From Pelagihabitans sp963760375 (GTDB lineage: Bacteria > Bacteroidota > Bacteroidia > Flavobacteriales > Flavobacteriaceae): 64,000 bases of DNA. Position numbers and translations under genes: made by a program. Below, in pieces: positions 10,448-20,400 of the stretch; positions within the stretch are counted from its first letter, which is position 1; every line of letters starts with the position of its first letter. The notes under the pieces are model-generated. The model did no database searches. It had not been told where the DNA came from and saw only the letters and a list, made by a program, of their open reading frames with translations. The stretch covers positions 1,054,001-1,118,000 of the forward strand of contig CAVXCS010000007.1 of assembly GCA_963760375.1 (NCBI GenBank), in the 5' to 3' direction.

Positions 10448-11445
10448 TAAAACGAATGGCCCATAGAAAGGATACTTCCCTCCATATAAAATTTGTTGCT
10501 TTCGGCATCCTGGTTTTGGGGACGCTATTTTTGGCCCAAGGCCAAAAGGAACCACAGTATACCCAATATATGTACAACATCGGGAGTTTTAACCCTGCCT
10601 ATGTGGGCAGTACCGAAAATCCTGAGATCACCAGCATGTACAGGGCACAATGGCTGGGTATCCCGGGAGCGCCAAAGACCATTCGATTGGGGGCCAACCT
10701 CCCCTTCTCCAATGAAAAAAACGGGATGGGCTTCAATGTGATCAGCGATCAGCTGGGGCCGGTGACACAAACCTATATCGATCTGGCCTATAGTTATCAA
10801 TTCAACGTATCGGAGAACACCAAACTGTCTTTTGGGATGGATGTGGGCGGTTCTTTGTTGAACGTGGATTTTTCCAAAGGTACTTTTGAGAACCCGGGAG
10901 AACCTATTTTGGGACAGGAGAACATCAATAATTTTTATTTTACCATAGGAGCCGGGATGTTCCTCTACCAGCAGAACTGGTACTTGGGCGTTTCGATCCC
11001 CAATTTTCTCACCGACGGCATCTACAACGAAGAAGTGGCGACGGTGATCGACGATAAAATACAGTTCAACCTGATCGGGGGTTACGTATTCGACCTTTCC
11101 GAAAGCCTTAAATTCAAACCTGCCTTTTTGGTGAACTACCTGAGCGGGGCTCCCGTGAACCTCAACCTCTCCGCCAATTTCTTGATCAACGATAAATTCA
11201 CCATTGGGGCTTCCTACAGGTTGGAAAGCGCGGTAAGCGCCATGGCCGGGTTTCAGATTTCCAATCCGGTCTTTTTTGGGGTATCCTATGATTATGACAC
11301 CAATCAGTTGGGCCAATACAACAATGGCACCCCCGAGTTCGTGCTCAAATTTTACCTCGGTAGAACGGGCCAGTCCAAGAGCAGGGATAAATCGAACAAA
11401 GCCAAAGGCAAACCCAAACAGATCGATACCCCAAGATTTTTCTAA
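10444..11445 (+). CDS. PorP/SprF family type IX secretion membrane protein
   Basis: 333 residues with a signal segment (FGILVLGTLFLAQGQ), then the family opening EPQYTQYMYNIGSFNPAYVG, a repeated-strand barrel and a basic Lys/Arg-rich C-terminal tail. Its ATG overlaps the stop of the upstream type-B adhesin (ATGA), so the two are translationally coupled. In the Bacteroidota, PorP/SprF genes sit directly behind the type-B substrate they serve, so this protein is inferred to help secrete or retain that adhesin in the outer membrane. It is intact although its partner gene is broken in this sequence. Confidence 0.92.
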   Translation: MIKRMAHRKDTSLHIKFVAFGILVLGTLFLAQGQKEPQYTQYMYNIGSFNPAYVGSTENPEITSMYRAQWLGIPGAPKTIRLGANLPFSNEKNGMGFNVISDQLGPVTQTYIDLAYSYQFNVSENTKLSFGMDVGGSLLNVDFSKGTFENPGEPILGQENINNFYFTIGAGMFLYQQNWYLGVSIPNFLTDGIYNEEVATVIDDKIQFNLIGGYVFDLSESLKFKPAFLVNYLSGAPVNLNLSANFLINDKFTIGASYRLESAVSAMAGFQISNPVFFGVSYDYDTNQLGQYNNGTPEFVLKFYLGRTGQSKSRDKSNKAKGKPKQIDTPRFF

Positions 11446-11454
11446 ATTAGCATT

Positions 11455-13392
11455 ATGATGCGCAACCGAATTTCCGTCTTGATTTTTTTATTGGCCTCCA
11501 TTATATGTTATGGGCAGGACATCACGTCGAACGGGGATAAATTCTTCTATGGTTATGCGTACGGGGAAGCGATCAAGGCCTATCAAAAACAACTGCAGGA
11601 AGGCAAGATGATGACCAATGATCAGTTCCTGAATTTGGCGGATGCCTATTTCAAGACCGGGGATTATAAAAACGCCGCAAAATTTTACCTCGATATCCAT
11701 AAGAACGATACGATCATGTCTAACAACCGCTTCAACAATATGTTGCAAAGTTTGGCCAAGACCTCTGAACTGGATCGGGTGAAGGCATTTTTGCAATCGA
11801 AGAGCGCATCCCTTTCACAGGAACTTTTGGAGAATGCCAACTTCAATTACGAGTTGTTGGAAAGCAATAGGGCCGATGAAGCCGGCTTTACGGTCTTCAA
11901 CATGAACGGCAATAGTGCGCAGGCCGATTTTTCTCCGGCCTTCTACAAAGACAGGTTGTTGTTCAGCAGCAGCAGATCGGAGAAATCGAAAAAAATATAT
12001 GCACCTTCCGGGGAACCCTACTTCGATATTTATATCGCAAGTGTTTCCGCGGATGGGCGCTTGCTCAACCCTACACCCTTTGATCGTATTCCCTACTCGG
12101 AGTACCATAAGGCCAATCCCTATTACAGCGAATCGTTGAATCGATTGTTCTATGTACTGTCCAATACCGAGGGCGATGAACTGGCGTTCGACGACAATGG
12201 GAAAAACGCCCTTTCCCTGGGCATTGTCAATGAGGATGGTAAATTCAACTTCATTCTGAAGGATCTGGGCACGTCGTTTTATTATCCATTTTTTGAGGAA
12301 TCGACCGATCGACTGTATTTTGCCGCCAATTTTCCGGATGGTTATGGGGGCACGGACCTTTATTATGTGAACACCGCGAATTCCCAAATCATGTCCGAAC
12401 CGATCAATTTGGGGCCGCGCATCAATACCCCAGGCAATGAGATCGCCCCCTTTATCTTCGAGGGCAGTCTTTACTTCTCCTCCGACATTTTTTATGGTTT
12501 GGGCGGGATGGACCTCTATAAAACAAATTTTCAATCGAACGGCGGCTTCAGCATCCCCGTGAATTTGGGCAAGGGTATCAACTCAACGGCCGATGACTTC
12601 GGTTTTATCATCAAACAAAGCGGTGACGGGGGTTATTCAGGATATTTTTCATCCAATAGGAGTGGGGGTAAAGGGGGTGACGATATTTATGGCTTCAAAG
12701 CGGCGGGCCTACCTGGCCTAAAAACGCTTTTATTGCGGGGCGTGGTGGCCAAACCCAACGGAACGCCCATTGTCGGGGCTTCGGTAAGCCTTTTCGAAAT
12801 CGACAAAACCCTGATAGAGGAGGTCTTTACCAACGAAACAGGCGCCTATCAGGTTGAAATCCCTTGGCGTGATGCCGTTTCCCTTGACATATTTAAATCG
12901 GGATATTCTGCCTTTTCAAAATCATATGATAGTCAAGCATTGGAGGCACTGCAAAATACCGCCTTGAATGTTGATATGATCGCCATCGCCGATGCTGTGG
13001 AGGAGCGGGAAAATATGCAGGTGCTAAAACTGGGCAAAATCACTTACGACAAGGGTAAGAGCGACATCTTGCAAACGTCGGCGATCGAGTTGGACAAAGT
13101 GGTCGAGGTAGTGAAAAAATTTCCCAAGATACGCTTGCGGATCATTTCACATACCGACAGTCGGGGCAGCGACGCGGCCAACAAACAGCTTTCCCAAAGG
13201 CGGGCAGATGCGATAAGGTCGTATTTGCTCAATAAGGGAGTTGCTTCCGCAAACCTGGAAGGGACCATTGGAATGGGGGAAGAACAGATTTTGAACAGTT
13301 GTACCAACGGGGTATATTGTCTCGATTTTCTTCACGACCAGAACATTAGGACCCTCATCGAAGTGCTCAATATCAGCGATCTAGACCAGTAA
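11455..13392 (+). CDS. OmpA family protein with PD40 repeats (T9SS/gliding-associated)
   Basis: 645 residues. A signal peptide is followed by a short TPR-like region (to about residue 130), PD40/WD40-like beta-propeller repeats (about 150-420), a carboxypeptidase-regulatory-like domain (about 425-500), and a C-terminal OmpA peptidoglycan-binding domain (about 525-645) with ITYDKGKSDI, SHTDSRGSD and RRADAIRSYL. It starts 9 bases after the PorP gene, completing an adhesin-PorP-OmpA operon. The layout matches PorE-like proteins that tie T9SS outer-membrane parts to peptidoglycan; which ones are core and which accessory cannot be told from sequence alone. ATG at 11455 or 11458. Confidence 0.9.
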   Translation: MMRNRISVLIFLLASIICYGQDITSNGDKFFYGYAYGEAIKAYQKQLQEGKMMTNDQFLNLADAYFKTGDYKNAAKFYLDIHKNDTIMSNNRFNNMLQSLAKTSELDRVKAFLQSKSASLSQELLENANFNYELLESNRADEAGFTVFNMNGNSAQADFSPAFYKDRLLFSSSRSEKSKKIYAPSGEPYFDIYIASVSADGRLLNPTPFDRIPYSEYHKANPYYSESLNRLFYVLSNTEGDELAFDDNGKNALSLGIVNEDGKFNFILKDLGTSFYYPFFEESTDRLYFAANFPDGYGGTDLYYVNTANSQIMSEPINLGPRINTPGNEIAPFIFEGSLYFSSDIFYGLGGMDLYKTNFQSNGGFSIPVNLGKGINSTADDFGFIIKQSGDGGYSGYFSSNRSGGKGGDDIYGFKAAGLPGLKTLLLRGVVAKPNGTPIVGASVSLFEIDKTLIEEVFTNETGAYQVEIPWRDAVSLDIFKSGYSAFSKSYDSQALEALQNTALNVDMIAIADAVEERENMQVLKLGKITYDKGKSDILQTSAIELDKVVEVVKKFPKIRLRIISHTDSRGSDAANKQLSQRRADAIRSYLLNKGVASANLEGTIGMGEEQILNSCTNGVYCLDFLHDQNIRTLIEVLNISDLDQ

Positions 13393-13456
13393 TTTACCAG
13401 GATTGAAAATTGGATCGTTGAAGCGGTTCAACAAAAAATGATATCCCCGCCCTACC

Positions 13457-14710
13457 TTAAAAGACCACCATCCAAAAGTATAGCAAAGAAAAGCAGGATA
13501 AAAAAATGATGCCTGCATAGGTGAGTAACTGCAACCATCTTTTGGGCCTCAACGTTTCGGGCAGGTCCGAGCTCATCACATTTTTCAAGTTCATATATCC
13601 TATGATCGGCGCTACGACAAAGGAAACGAAAGTGGCCAGGGCCACCAATTGTCCCATATTGGCCGAAAATGTGGCAATCACCACAAAATTGAACACTGCA
13701 AGCACAATGATTGCAAGGGCAAAATAGCCCTTTTTGCCCCTGATCTTTGACTTGGGCGCTAAGAGGCCAATGATGTCGAGGCCCACACGGGCCACCGCAT
13801 CATGGGCGGTCATACAGGTGCTGAACATGGTGGCAAAGGCGGAAATCGCTATAAAAATATAGGCCCATGGACCGATGTGCGTGGTGAACAGGCTGACCAC
13901 CTGATCGGCGAAGGTCACGGCGTTCCCGCTGAGTTCGGTATTGGTGCCATAAAGCGTCATGGTGCCGATGGTCAGGAAGAATATGGCGAGCAAGGCGGTC
14001 ATAAAATATCCAAAATTGAATTCCTGGAGCGATTCCCTTAAACTGGGTTTCCCAGCCTTGTTCTTCCATTTCTCAATGCTCCACAGACTCACCCAACTCG
14101 AGGCCTCCACCGTAGTGGGCATCCACCCCATGAGACTGATCAGGAAAAGGATTCCCATCTCGTTGAAAATGGGTGTGGGCCGAAAGTCTTGCACGGACTC
14201 CACAGGTCCTTTGAATACCACCAGTCCGGTTGTGACGATCAGGGCGATGAACAAAATCGACACCACGATCTTCAGGGAATGCTCCAGAAAATTGTAACGG
14301 CCGATGATCAGCAAGCCACTGATCAATATAAACAAGGCCAAGGCAATATGGGCGATCGATATTCCGGAGATTTTGAAGAGGTTGATGAACAGGCCTGCCG
14401 TGACGGTATACAAAGCCGCCAATATGGTAAAGGTGGTGATCAGGGTAATGGCGGCATAAAACCACAAATAGCCTTTTCCCCGGTTCAGATAGCCTTCAAT
14501 GAGCGTTTTTCCGGTGACGTGGGTATAACGTACCCCAAATTCAAAAAAGGGATACTTGAAAACATTGGCCAGGATGATCGGTATGGCCATGATCCAGCCA
14601 TATTGGGCTCCGGCCTTTGTCGACAGTACCAAATGGGAAGTGCCTATGGCCATGCTGGCAAATAAAAGCCCCGGTCCGAGGCTTTTGATGAAGGCTTTGA
14701 ATTTTGACAT
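13457..14710 (-). CDS. Nramp-family transporter lacking canonical metal-site motifs
   Basis: 417 residues, about eleven hydrophobic helices, opening with LGPGLLFASMAIGTSHL. The fold is the Nramp (APC superfamily) one. However, the helix-1 DPGN metal motif of Mn/Fe transporters is replaced by GTSH (residues 23-26), and the helix-6 MPH motif reads MPT (197-199). Canonical Nramp carries Mn2+ or Fe2+ with protons; with these changes the substrate cannot be assumed. Convergent with the OmpA gene, and probably its own transcription unit. ATG at 14710. Confidence 0.85.
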   Translation of the reverse strand: MSKFKAFIKSLGPGLLFASMAIGTSHLVLSTKAGAQYGWIMAIPIILANVFKYPFFEFGVRYTHVTGKTLIEGYLNRGKGYLWFYAAITLITTFTILAALYTVTAGLFINLFKISGISIAHIALALFILISGLLIIGRYNFLEHSLKIVVSILFIALIVTTGLVVFKGPVESVQDFRPTPIFNEMGILFLISLMGWMPTTVEASSWVSLWSIEKWKNKAGKPSLRESLQEFNFGYFMTALLAIFFLTIGTMTLYGTNTELSGNAVTFADQVVSLFTTHIGPWAYIFIAISAFATMFSTCMTAHDAVARVGLDIIGLLAPKSKIRGKKGYFALAIIVLAVFNFVVIATFSANMGQLVALATFVSFVVAPIIGYMNLKNVMSSDLPETLRPKRWLQLLTYAGIIFLSCFSLLYFWMVVF

Positions 14711-14875
14711 TTTGGGAGGTTGGTAGTTCTAAATTAATTCTTTTTTTGGTAGTTGCGACGGCGGATTTCCAAGTTTAAATATCAGAATGGTCATGCCGAC
14801 CGATACGGCCTTTCCAATATACGTCCGATAGGAATTATATGCGGGTACCATGTCATTGGATGCTTGGTTCCCAAG

Positions 14876-15511
14876 CTATTTAATCTCGATGGTGTCACCA
14901 AAAAATTTGGGTTGCGTATTGAAAACCAGGTCTAAGAATACTTTGACTCGTGCAAAATATTCCCGCAATTTCACTTTCAATCCGGGCTGACCGGAAACAT
15001 CGGTAGCATTGAAGCCGATGGCATGCAGGCCTTTCTTTTCCGCAAGGTAAATGGCCCGCTCATTGTGGAATTTTTGGGAAATCACCGTCACGTGCTCCAA
15101 GCCAAACACCTCTTTGGCGCGAACCATGGAATCAAGGGTCCTAAATCCGGCGTAGTCCAGAAAGATCCTGTTTTCCGGGATGCCCCCCTCTACGAGGTCC
15201 TTTTTTATGGTCGTCGGTTCATTGTAGTAAATGGTGCCATTATCGCCGCTTACCAGAACAAAGTCGATCTTACCGGCTTTGAAAAGGGCTATGGTAGCGT
15301 CGATGCGATAGGTATAGTAGGGGTTCGGTTGTCCGTTTGTACGTCTTTTGGAAGTGCCCAGTACCAGACCCACCCTATTTTTCGGAACGCTTTCGATAGT
15401 GGAAAATGTCTTTCCTTCGGCCGAACGGTTGATGGTGTAGTTACATACGATAAGGGTCAATAAGCCAATTAGGGGGAGCAACCCCAATAATTTGAAGTAC
15501 CTTCTTTTCAT
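14876..15511 (-). CDS. SanA/YdcF-like (DUF218) envelope protein
   Basis: 211 residues with one N-terminal membrane helix (LLGLLPLIGLLTLIVCNYTI), then the DUF218 fold: VGLVLGTS, the Arg/Tyr-rich PNPYYTYRIDA, VLVSGDNG, and DYAGFRTLDSMVRAKEVF. The SanA branch (vancomycin sensitivity in E. coli) is the best match by length and motifs. Its biochemical activity is not settled; a role in envelope barrier integrity is inferred from the family. It is divergent from the MarR regulator and separated from Nramp by 165 bases in which I see nothing definite. Confidence 0.85.
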   Translation of the reverse strand: MKRRYFKLLGLLPLIGLLTLIVCNYTINRSAEGKTFSTIESVPKNRVGLVLGTSKRRTNGQPNPYYTYRIDATIALFKAGKIDFVLVSGDNGTIYYNEPTTIKKDLVEGGIPENRIFLDYAGFRTLDSMVRAKEVFGLEHVTVISQKFHNERAIYLAEKKGLHAIGFNATDVSGQPGLKVKLREYFARVKVFLDLVFNTQPKFFGDTIEIK

Positions 15512-15636
15512 GCAGCTTGCAAACTTGGGTTAAAGGTAAGGAAATAATGGGGCGCGGCTCAGCTGCCCCAAACAAACTTCGGATAGCTCGATTTAGTTTG
15601 TTTGATCTAAATAATATTTTAATAAACATTTAACAA

Positions 15637-15654
15637 TGGTTGCATGTGCAACCA
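15637..15654. promoter_or_regulatory. Candidate MarR operator (inverted repeat)
   Basis: TGGTTGC-ATGT-GCAACCA: perfect 7-bp arms around a 4-base centre, 30 bases before the marR ATG and within the divergent region with sanA. Size and symmetry suit a MarR dimer, and the site lies at the head of the efflux operon, so autoregulation is inferred. Arms and spacing are seen directly. Confidence 0.6.
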
Positions 15655-15684
15655 ATTCAATTTTACTTAGTTTTGGCCTTCAAA

Positions 15685-16170
15685 ATGGAAAATAGCCCTA
15701 TTGATTTTGAAAATTCGATAGGCCCTTGGATCGGTAAGACCACAAAAATAGTGGACCATCATATGCAAGAGGCCATGGCTCGCCATGGATTGGACCTGAG
15801 CAAGGAACAAATGATCGTTTTGAAAAAATTGATGGACGAGGATGGCCTGAACCAAAATGAACTGGCGGCATTGACCTATAGGGACAAATCATCCTTGGCA
15901 AGGCTGTTGTCCAAAATGGAACAGAAAAAATATATCATCAGGAAACAGTGCAGGGAGGATCGAAGGATCAATAAGGTATACCTGACCGAAATAGGGGAGA
16001 AGGTATTTCAACAAACCAGGCCAGTGGTACGTGAATTGATACTCATGATGGAACAAAATATCTCTTTGGAAGAAAAAGCCGTAATGATCGACATCCTAAA
16101 AAGGGTGCAGGCTAATTTTGTGGGGCATCTTGAATTGGTCGAGGAAATAACCCCATGGAAGGGATTGTAG
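15685..16170 (+). CDS. MarR family transcriptional regulator of the efflux operon
   Basis: 161 residues from ATG 15685; the upstream extension would need a TTG inside the palindrome and is rejected. The winged-helix core is visible: LNQNELAALTYRDKSSLARL (recognition region), then the wing KKYIIRKQCREDRRINKVYL. It is followed, 142 bases on, by MFP-RND-TolC genes, so it is inferred to be the local repressor responding to a toxic small molecule or efflux substrate. The inverted repeat 30 bases upstream is the likely operator. Confidence 0.9.
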   Translation: MENSPIDFENSIGPWIGKTTKIVDHHMQEAMARHGLDLSKEQMIVLKKLMDEDGLNQNELAALTYRDKSSLARLLSKMEQKKYIIRKQCREDRRINKVYLTEIGEKVFQQTRPVVRELILMMEQNISLEEKAVMIDILKRVQANFVGHLELVEEITPWKGL

Positions 16171-16312
16171 ATTGCATCAAAGGTTCATTTTAGCAAATAT
16201 TTAACATGTCCCGATTAAACAATTTTTCAATATGGAAGTCAAACCAAAATCGGGCCGGTCTATGCTGCCATAGCAATAATCTAGAAATCAACTTGTTTTT
16301 AACATCCAACTT

Positions 16313-17443
16313 ATGAGAAAAATTACACTAGCGCTGCTTGGTATCGTACTGATTGTTGCAGCCATCTTCATGGCGCGGTACATCGTCAACAGCAAGACGG
16401 CCTACAAGCCCAAGGCCGAGAAGGTGGTGAAGACCGTGTTTACCCAGGTGGTGCAGAATGGAACCGTACCCATCGTGGTAAGTGCCAATGGCAACCTAAT
16501 GGCCAAAAGCCGGGTAGAGCTCTATGCAGAGGTCCAAGGGGTTTTTAGGGGCGGAAATAAACTGTTCAAAGTGGGGCAGGCTTACAACGCCGGAGAGACC
16601 ATTATCAGAATAGATGCTTCAGAATATTCGGCCAGCGTACAATCGGCCAAAAGCAACCTCTACAATCTGCTGACCTCCATTATGCCCGATCTGAGACTCG
16701 ATTATCCCGATATTTTCCCCAAATGGGAGACCTATCTCAACGGTTTTGACATGGACGCCACGACGCCCGCTTTGCCCGAGATGACCACCGAAAAGGAAAA
16801 ATTCTTTATCAGCGGCAGGGGAATCCTTACCTCTTACTATAACGTGAAGAACCTCGAACAGCGGCTGGCGAAGTATCGCATTAGTGCCCCATTTAAGGGG
16901 GTATTGACCGAGGCATTGGTCACTGAGGGCACCTTGATCAGGTCGGGGCAAAAGTTAGGGGAATTCATCAACACCGATGTTTATGAATTGGAGGTGGCGA
17001 TAGGGAAAACCTATAGCGACTTGCTCGAGATAGGGGAAGGGGTAGCCCTTACCAATCTTGACGGGACCCATACCTACAAGGGCATGGTAGCGCGTATCAA
17101 CGGCAGTGTCGATCAGGCTACCCAGACCATCAAGGCTTATATCGAGGTAAAAGACGAGAGGCTCAGGGAAGGCATGTACCTGGAAGCGCGCCTCGATGCC
17201 AGGGAAGAACCCGATGCCATCGAAATCGATCGCAGCCTGCTTTTGGAAAATGATAAAATTTTTGTGGTAAGGGATACGATCCTCGATTTGATCGATGTGA
17301 AACCGGTATATTTTACCAACAAGACCGTAGTGCTCAAAGCGGTGCCCAACGGCACCGTGATCATGGCCAAGCCCTTGATCGGGGCCTATACCGGCATGGC
17401 GGTCAAAGTTTTTCAGGACAGTATGGCTAAAAACAACGGATAA
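16313..17443 (+). CDS. RND efflux periplasmic adaptor subunit (HlyD/MFP family)
   Basis: 376 residues. An N-terminal membrane anchor (ITLALLGIVLIVAAIFMARY), then the barrel-sandwich halves around a short hairpin, with APFKGVLTEALVTEGTLI as the second lipoyl half, and a beta-barrel domain after it. It bridges the inner-membrane pump and the outer-membrane channel. The stop overlaps the next ATG (TAATG), so the adaptor and pump are translationally coupled. The alpha-hairpin looks short, which is common in the Bacteroidota branch. Confidence 0.92.
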   Translation: MRKITLALLGIVLIVAAIFMARYIVNSKTAYKPKAEKVVKTVFTQVVQNGTVPIVVSANGNLMAKSRVELYAEVQGVFRGGNKLFKVGQAYNAGETIIRIDASEYSASVQSAKSNLYNLLTSIMPDLRLDYPDIFPKWETYLNGFDMDATTPALPEMTTEKEKFFISGRGILTSYYNVKNLEQRLAKYRISAPFKGVLTEALVTEGTLIRSGQKLGEFINTDVYELEVAIGKTYSDLLEIGEGVALTNLDGTHTYKGMVARINGSVDQATQTIKAYIEVKDERLREGMYLEARLDAREEPDAIEIDRSLLLENDKIFVVRDTILDLIDVKPVYFTNKTVVLKAVPNGTVIMAKPLIGAYTGMAVKVFQDSMAKNNG

Positions 17444-20400
17444 TGCGAAACCTTATAGCTTATTTCATTAAGTACCACGTAGCGGTAAACGTCTTTATCC
17501 TGGCCTTGACCATTTTTGGTATCGTAGGGGCGTACAGTTTAAAGTCGTCCTTCTTTCCGCTTTCCGACTCAAAAAACATTTTTATCAATGTCACTTATCC
17601 CGGCGCCTCGCCGCAGGAAGTGGAAGAAGGGATTGTCCTAAAAATTGAGGACAACCTCAAGGGATTAGAGGGCGTCGACCGGATAACCTCAACTTCTCGC
17701 GAGAATAGCGGAAGCATCAACGTGGAGATCGAGAAGGGTAGGGATATCGACTTCATGCTTTTGCAGGTCAAAAATGCCGTCGATAGGGTGCCCACCTTTC
17801 CTGCCGGGATGGAACCTTTGATCGTTTCCAAATTGGAGGCCGTGCGGCCCACGATCAGTTTTGCGATCAGCGGGGAGAACATTCCTTTGGCGACTTTGAA
17901 ACAAATTGGCAGGCAAATCGAGAACGATATCCGGGCCATCGAAGGCATCTCACAAATCGAGATTACGGGCTTCCCTTTGGAAGAAATCGAAATCGCCGTC
18001 GATGAGAGCAAATTGTTGGCCTACAATATTTCTTTTACCGAAGTGGCCCAGGCCGTGGGCAATGCCAATATTTTGGTCACCGGTGGCAACATCAAGACCG
18101 ATGCCGAAGAGTACCTGATCCGTGCCAACAACCGATCATATTATGGCGATGAATTTTCCAATATTATCGTGAAGGCCGATGTCTCGGGCCAAACGGTAAG
18201 GCTAAAAGATGTGGCACAAATTCGCGACAGGTTTGCCGAATCGCCAAACGCCTCCTATTTTAACGGAAATCTATCGGTTAGTACCACCATCACCAGTACC
18301 AATACCGAAGACCTGATCGGTTCCGCGGAAAAGGTGAAGGAATATATTGCCGATTTCAATCAAAAATACGACAACGTGCAGTTGAGCGTGGTCAGCGATC
18401 AATCGACCACTTTGATCCAGCGCACCGAACTGTTGACCGAGAATGCCATTATGGGTATCCTGTTGGTCTTGATCTTCCTCTCCTTGTTCCTGAATACCAG
18501 ATTGGCCTTTTGGGTGGCTTTTGGCCTTCCGATCTCCTTTTTGGGGATGTTCATCTTTGCGGGTTTCTTCGATGTTACCATCAATGTGCTCTCCCTCTTT
18601 GGTATGATCATCGTCATCGGTATTTTGGTGGATGATGGGATTGTGATCGCGGAAAATATTTACCAGCATTACGAAAAGGGGAAGAGCCCTATTCAAGCGG
18701 CCATCGATGGCACCATGGAAGTGATCCCACCGATCGTTTCTGCCATCATTACCACAATGTTGGCATTCTCCATATTCCTTTTTCTGGATGGCCGAATCGG
18801 GGAGTTTTTTAGCGAGGTATCGGTCATCGTGATGCTCACCCTGGCGGTATCCCTGGTGGAAGCCTTGTTGATCCTTCCAGCGCATTTGGCCCATTCCAAG
18901 GCATTGCAACCCTTGGATACCAAGCCCAAGAAGGGCATCGCAAAGGCCTTTGCCAAACTTAGGGCAGTCAATCAATTCGGGGACCGAATGATGGCCTGGA
19001 TGCGCGACCGGCTGTATTCGCCTACGCTCCGATTTGCGATGCAACACAAAATATTGACCTTAGCCTTTTTTGCCTCAGCCTTGATCATCACCTTTGGAAC
19101 CATTGGTGGCGGCATTATCCGCACCGCGTTCTTTCCAAGGGTGGCCAGCGACCGGGTACAGGTAGAATTGCTGATGCCCAATGGCACTAACGAAAAGGTC
19201 ACCGATTCGATCATCAGCTTGATCGAAGAGAAATCCTTTATTGTCAATGAGGAACTCACCGAGCAATATTTGAAAGGAACCGACAAGATGCTTTTTGAGA
19301 ACGTCATTAAAAATGTAGGACCGGGTTCTTCCGCGGCGACCCTGACCATAAACCTGCTTCCAGGAGAGGAACGGCCCGATGCCATCGTTGCTGAATTGAT
19401 TACAAATCGGCTGCGGGAACTTGTTGGCCCGGTCATTGGCGCAGAAAGTGTTATTTACGGTTCTGGCGGCAATTTCGGCGGAGACCCCGTTTCCGTATCA
19501 CTGTTGGGTAATAACATTCAGGAGCTGAAGGCGGCAAAAACGGAGCTAAAAACCGCCATGCTCAATAATTCTGCCCTGAAGGATGTTGCCGATAACGATC
19601 CCGCAGGAATTAAGGAAATACGATTACAGCTGAAAGACAATGCTTATTTGTTGGGACTGGATCTGCGTAGCATCATGGATCAGGTCAGGGCTGGTTTCTT
19701 CGGGGCACAGGCCCAGCGTTTTCAACGAGGGCAGGATGAAATCAGGGTCTGGGTAAGGTACGATCGCGAAAACAGATCATCCATCACCGATCTTGACGAA
19801 ATGCGCATCTTGACCCCCAGTGGCAGCAGGGTGCCCTTAAAGGAGATTGCCACGTACACGATCGAAAGGGGCGATGTGGCGGTCAACCGTTTGGACGGTC
19901 GGCGCGAAATTCAGGTGACCGCCGATCTTAAGGATGAAAAAACCACCAGTGGCACCGACGTGATGTTGGAAATTCAAAACGATATCATGCCCGAAATCCA
20001 ATCGAAGTACCCCACAGTGAGCGCTTCTTACGAGGGTCAAAACCGGGAAGCCGGTAAATTGTTGCGTTCTTTGAAGTCTGTCGGCTTGACGGTATTATTA
20101 CTGATCTATATCACCATTGCGTTCACTTTTAGAAGTTTTAGCCAGCCACTGATGCTACTGTTACTGGTGCCGTTCAGTATTACCGCGGTGGCCTGGGGTC
20201 ATTGGTTGCACGATTTCCCCATCAATATCCTTTCCATGTTGGGCGTAATCGCCCTCATTGGGATCATGGTGAACGATGGCCTGGTGCTCATCGGGAAGTT
20301 CAACAATAACCTCAGGGAAGGCATGCCCTTCGACGATGCCCTAATCGATGCGGGACGATCCCGTTTCAGGGCCATATTCTTGACTTCGATCACTACCATA

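Noticed and set aside
10525..11316. 263-codon minus-strand frame opposite the PorP gene
   Set aside because: The plus strand holds a clear PorP/SprF protein; the antisense product has no recognisable features.
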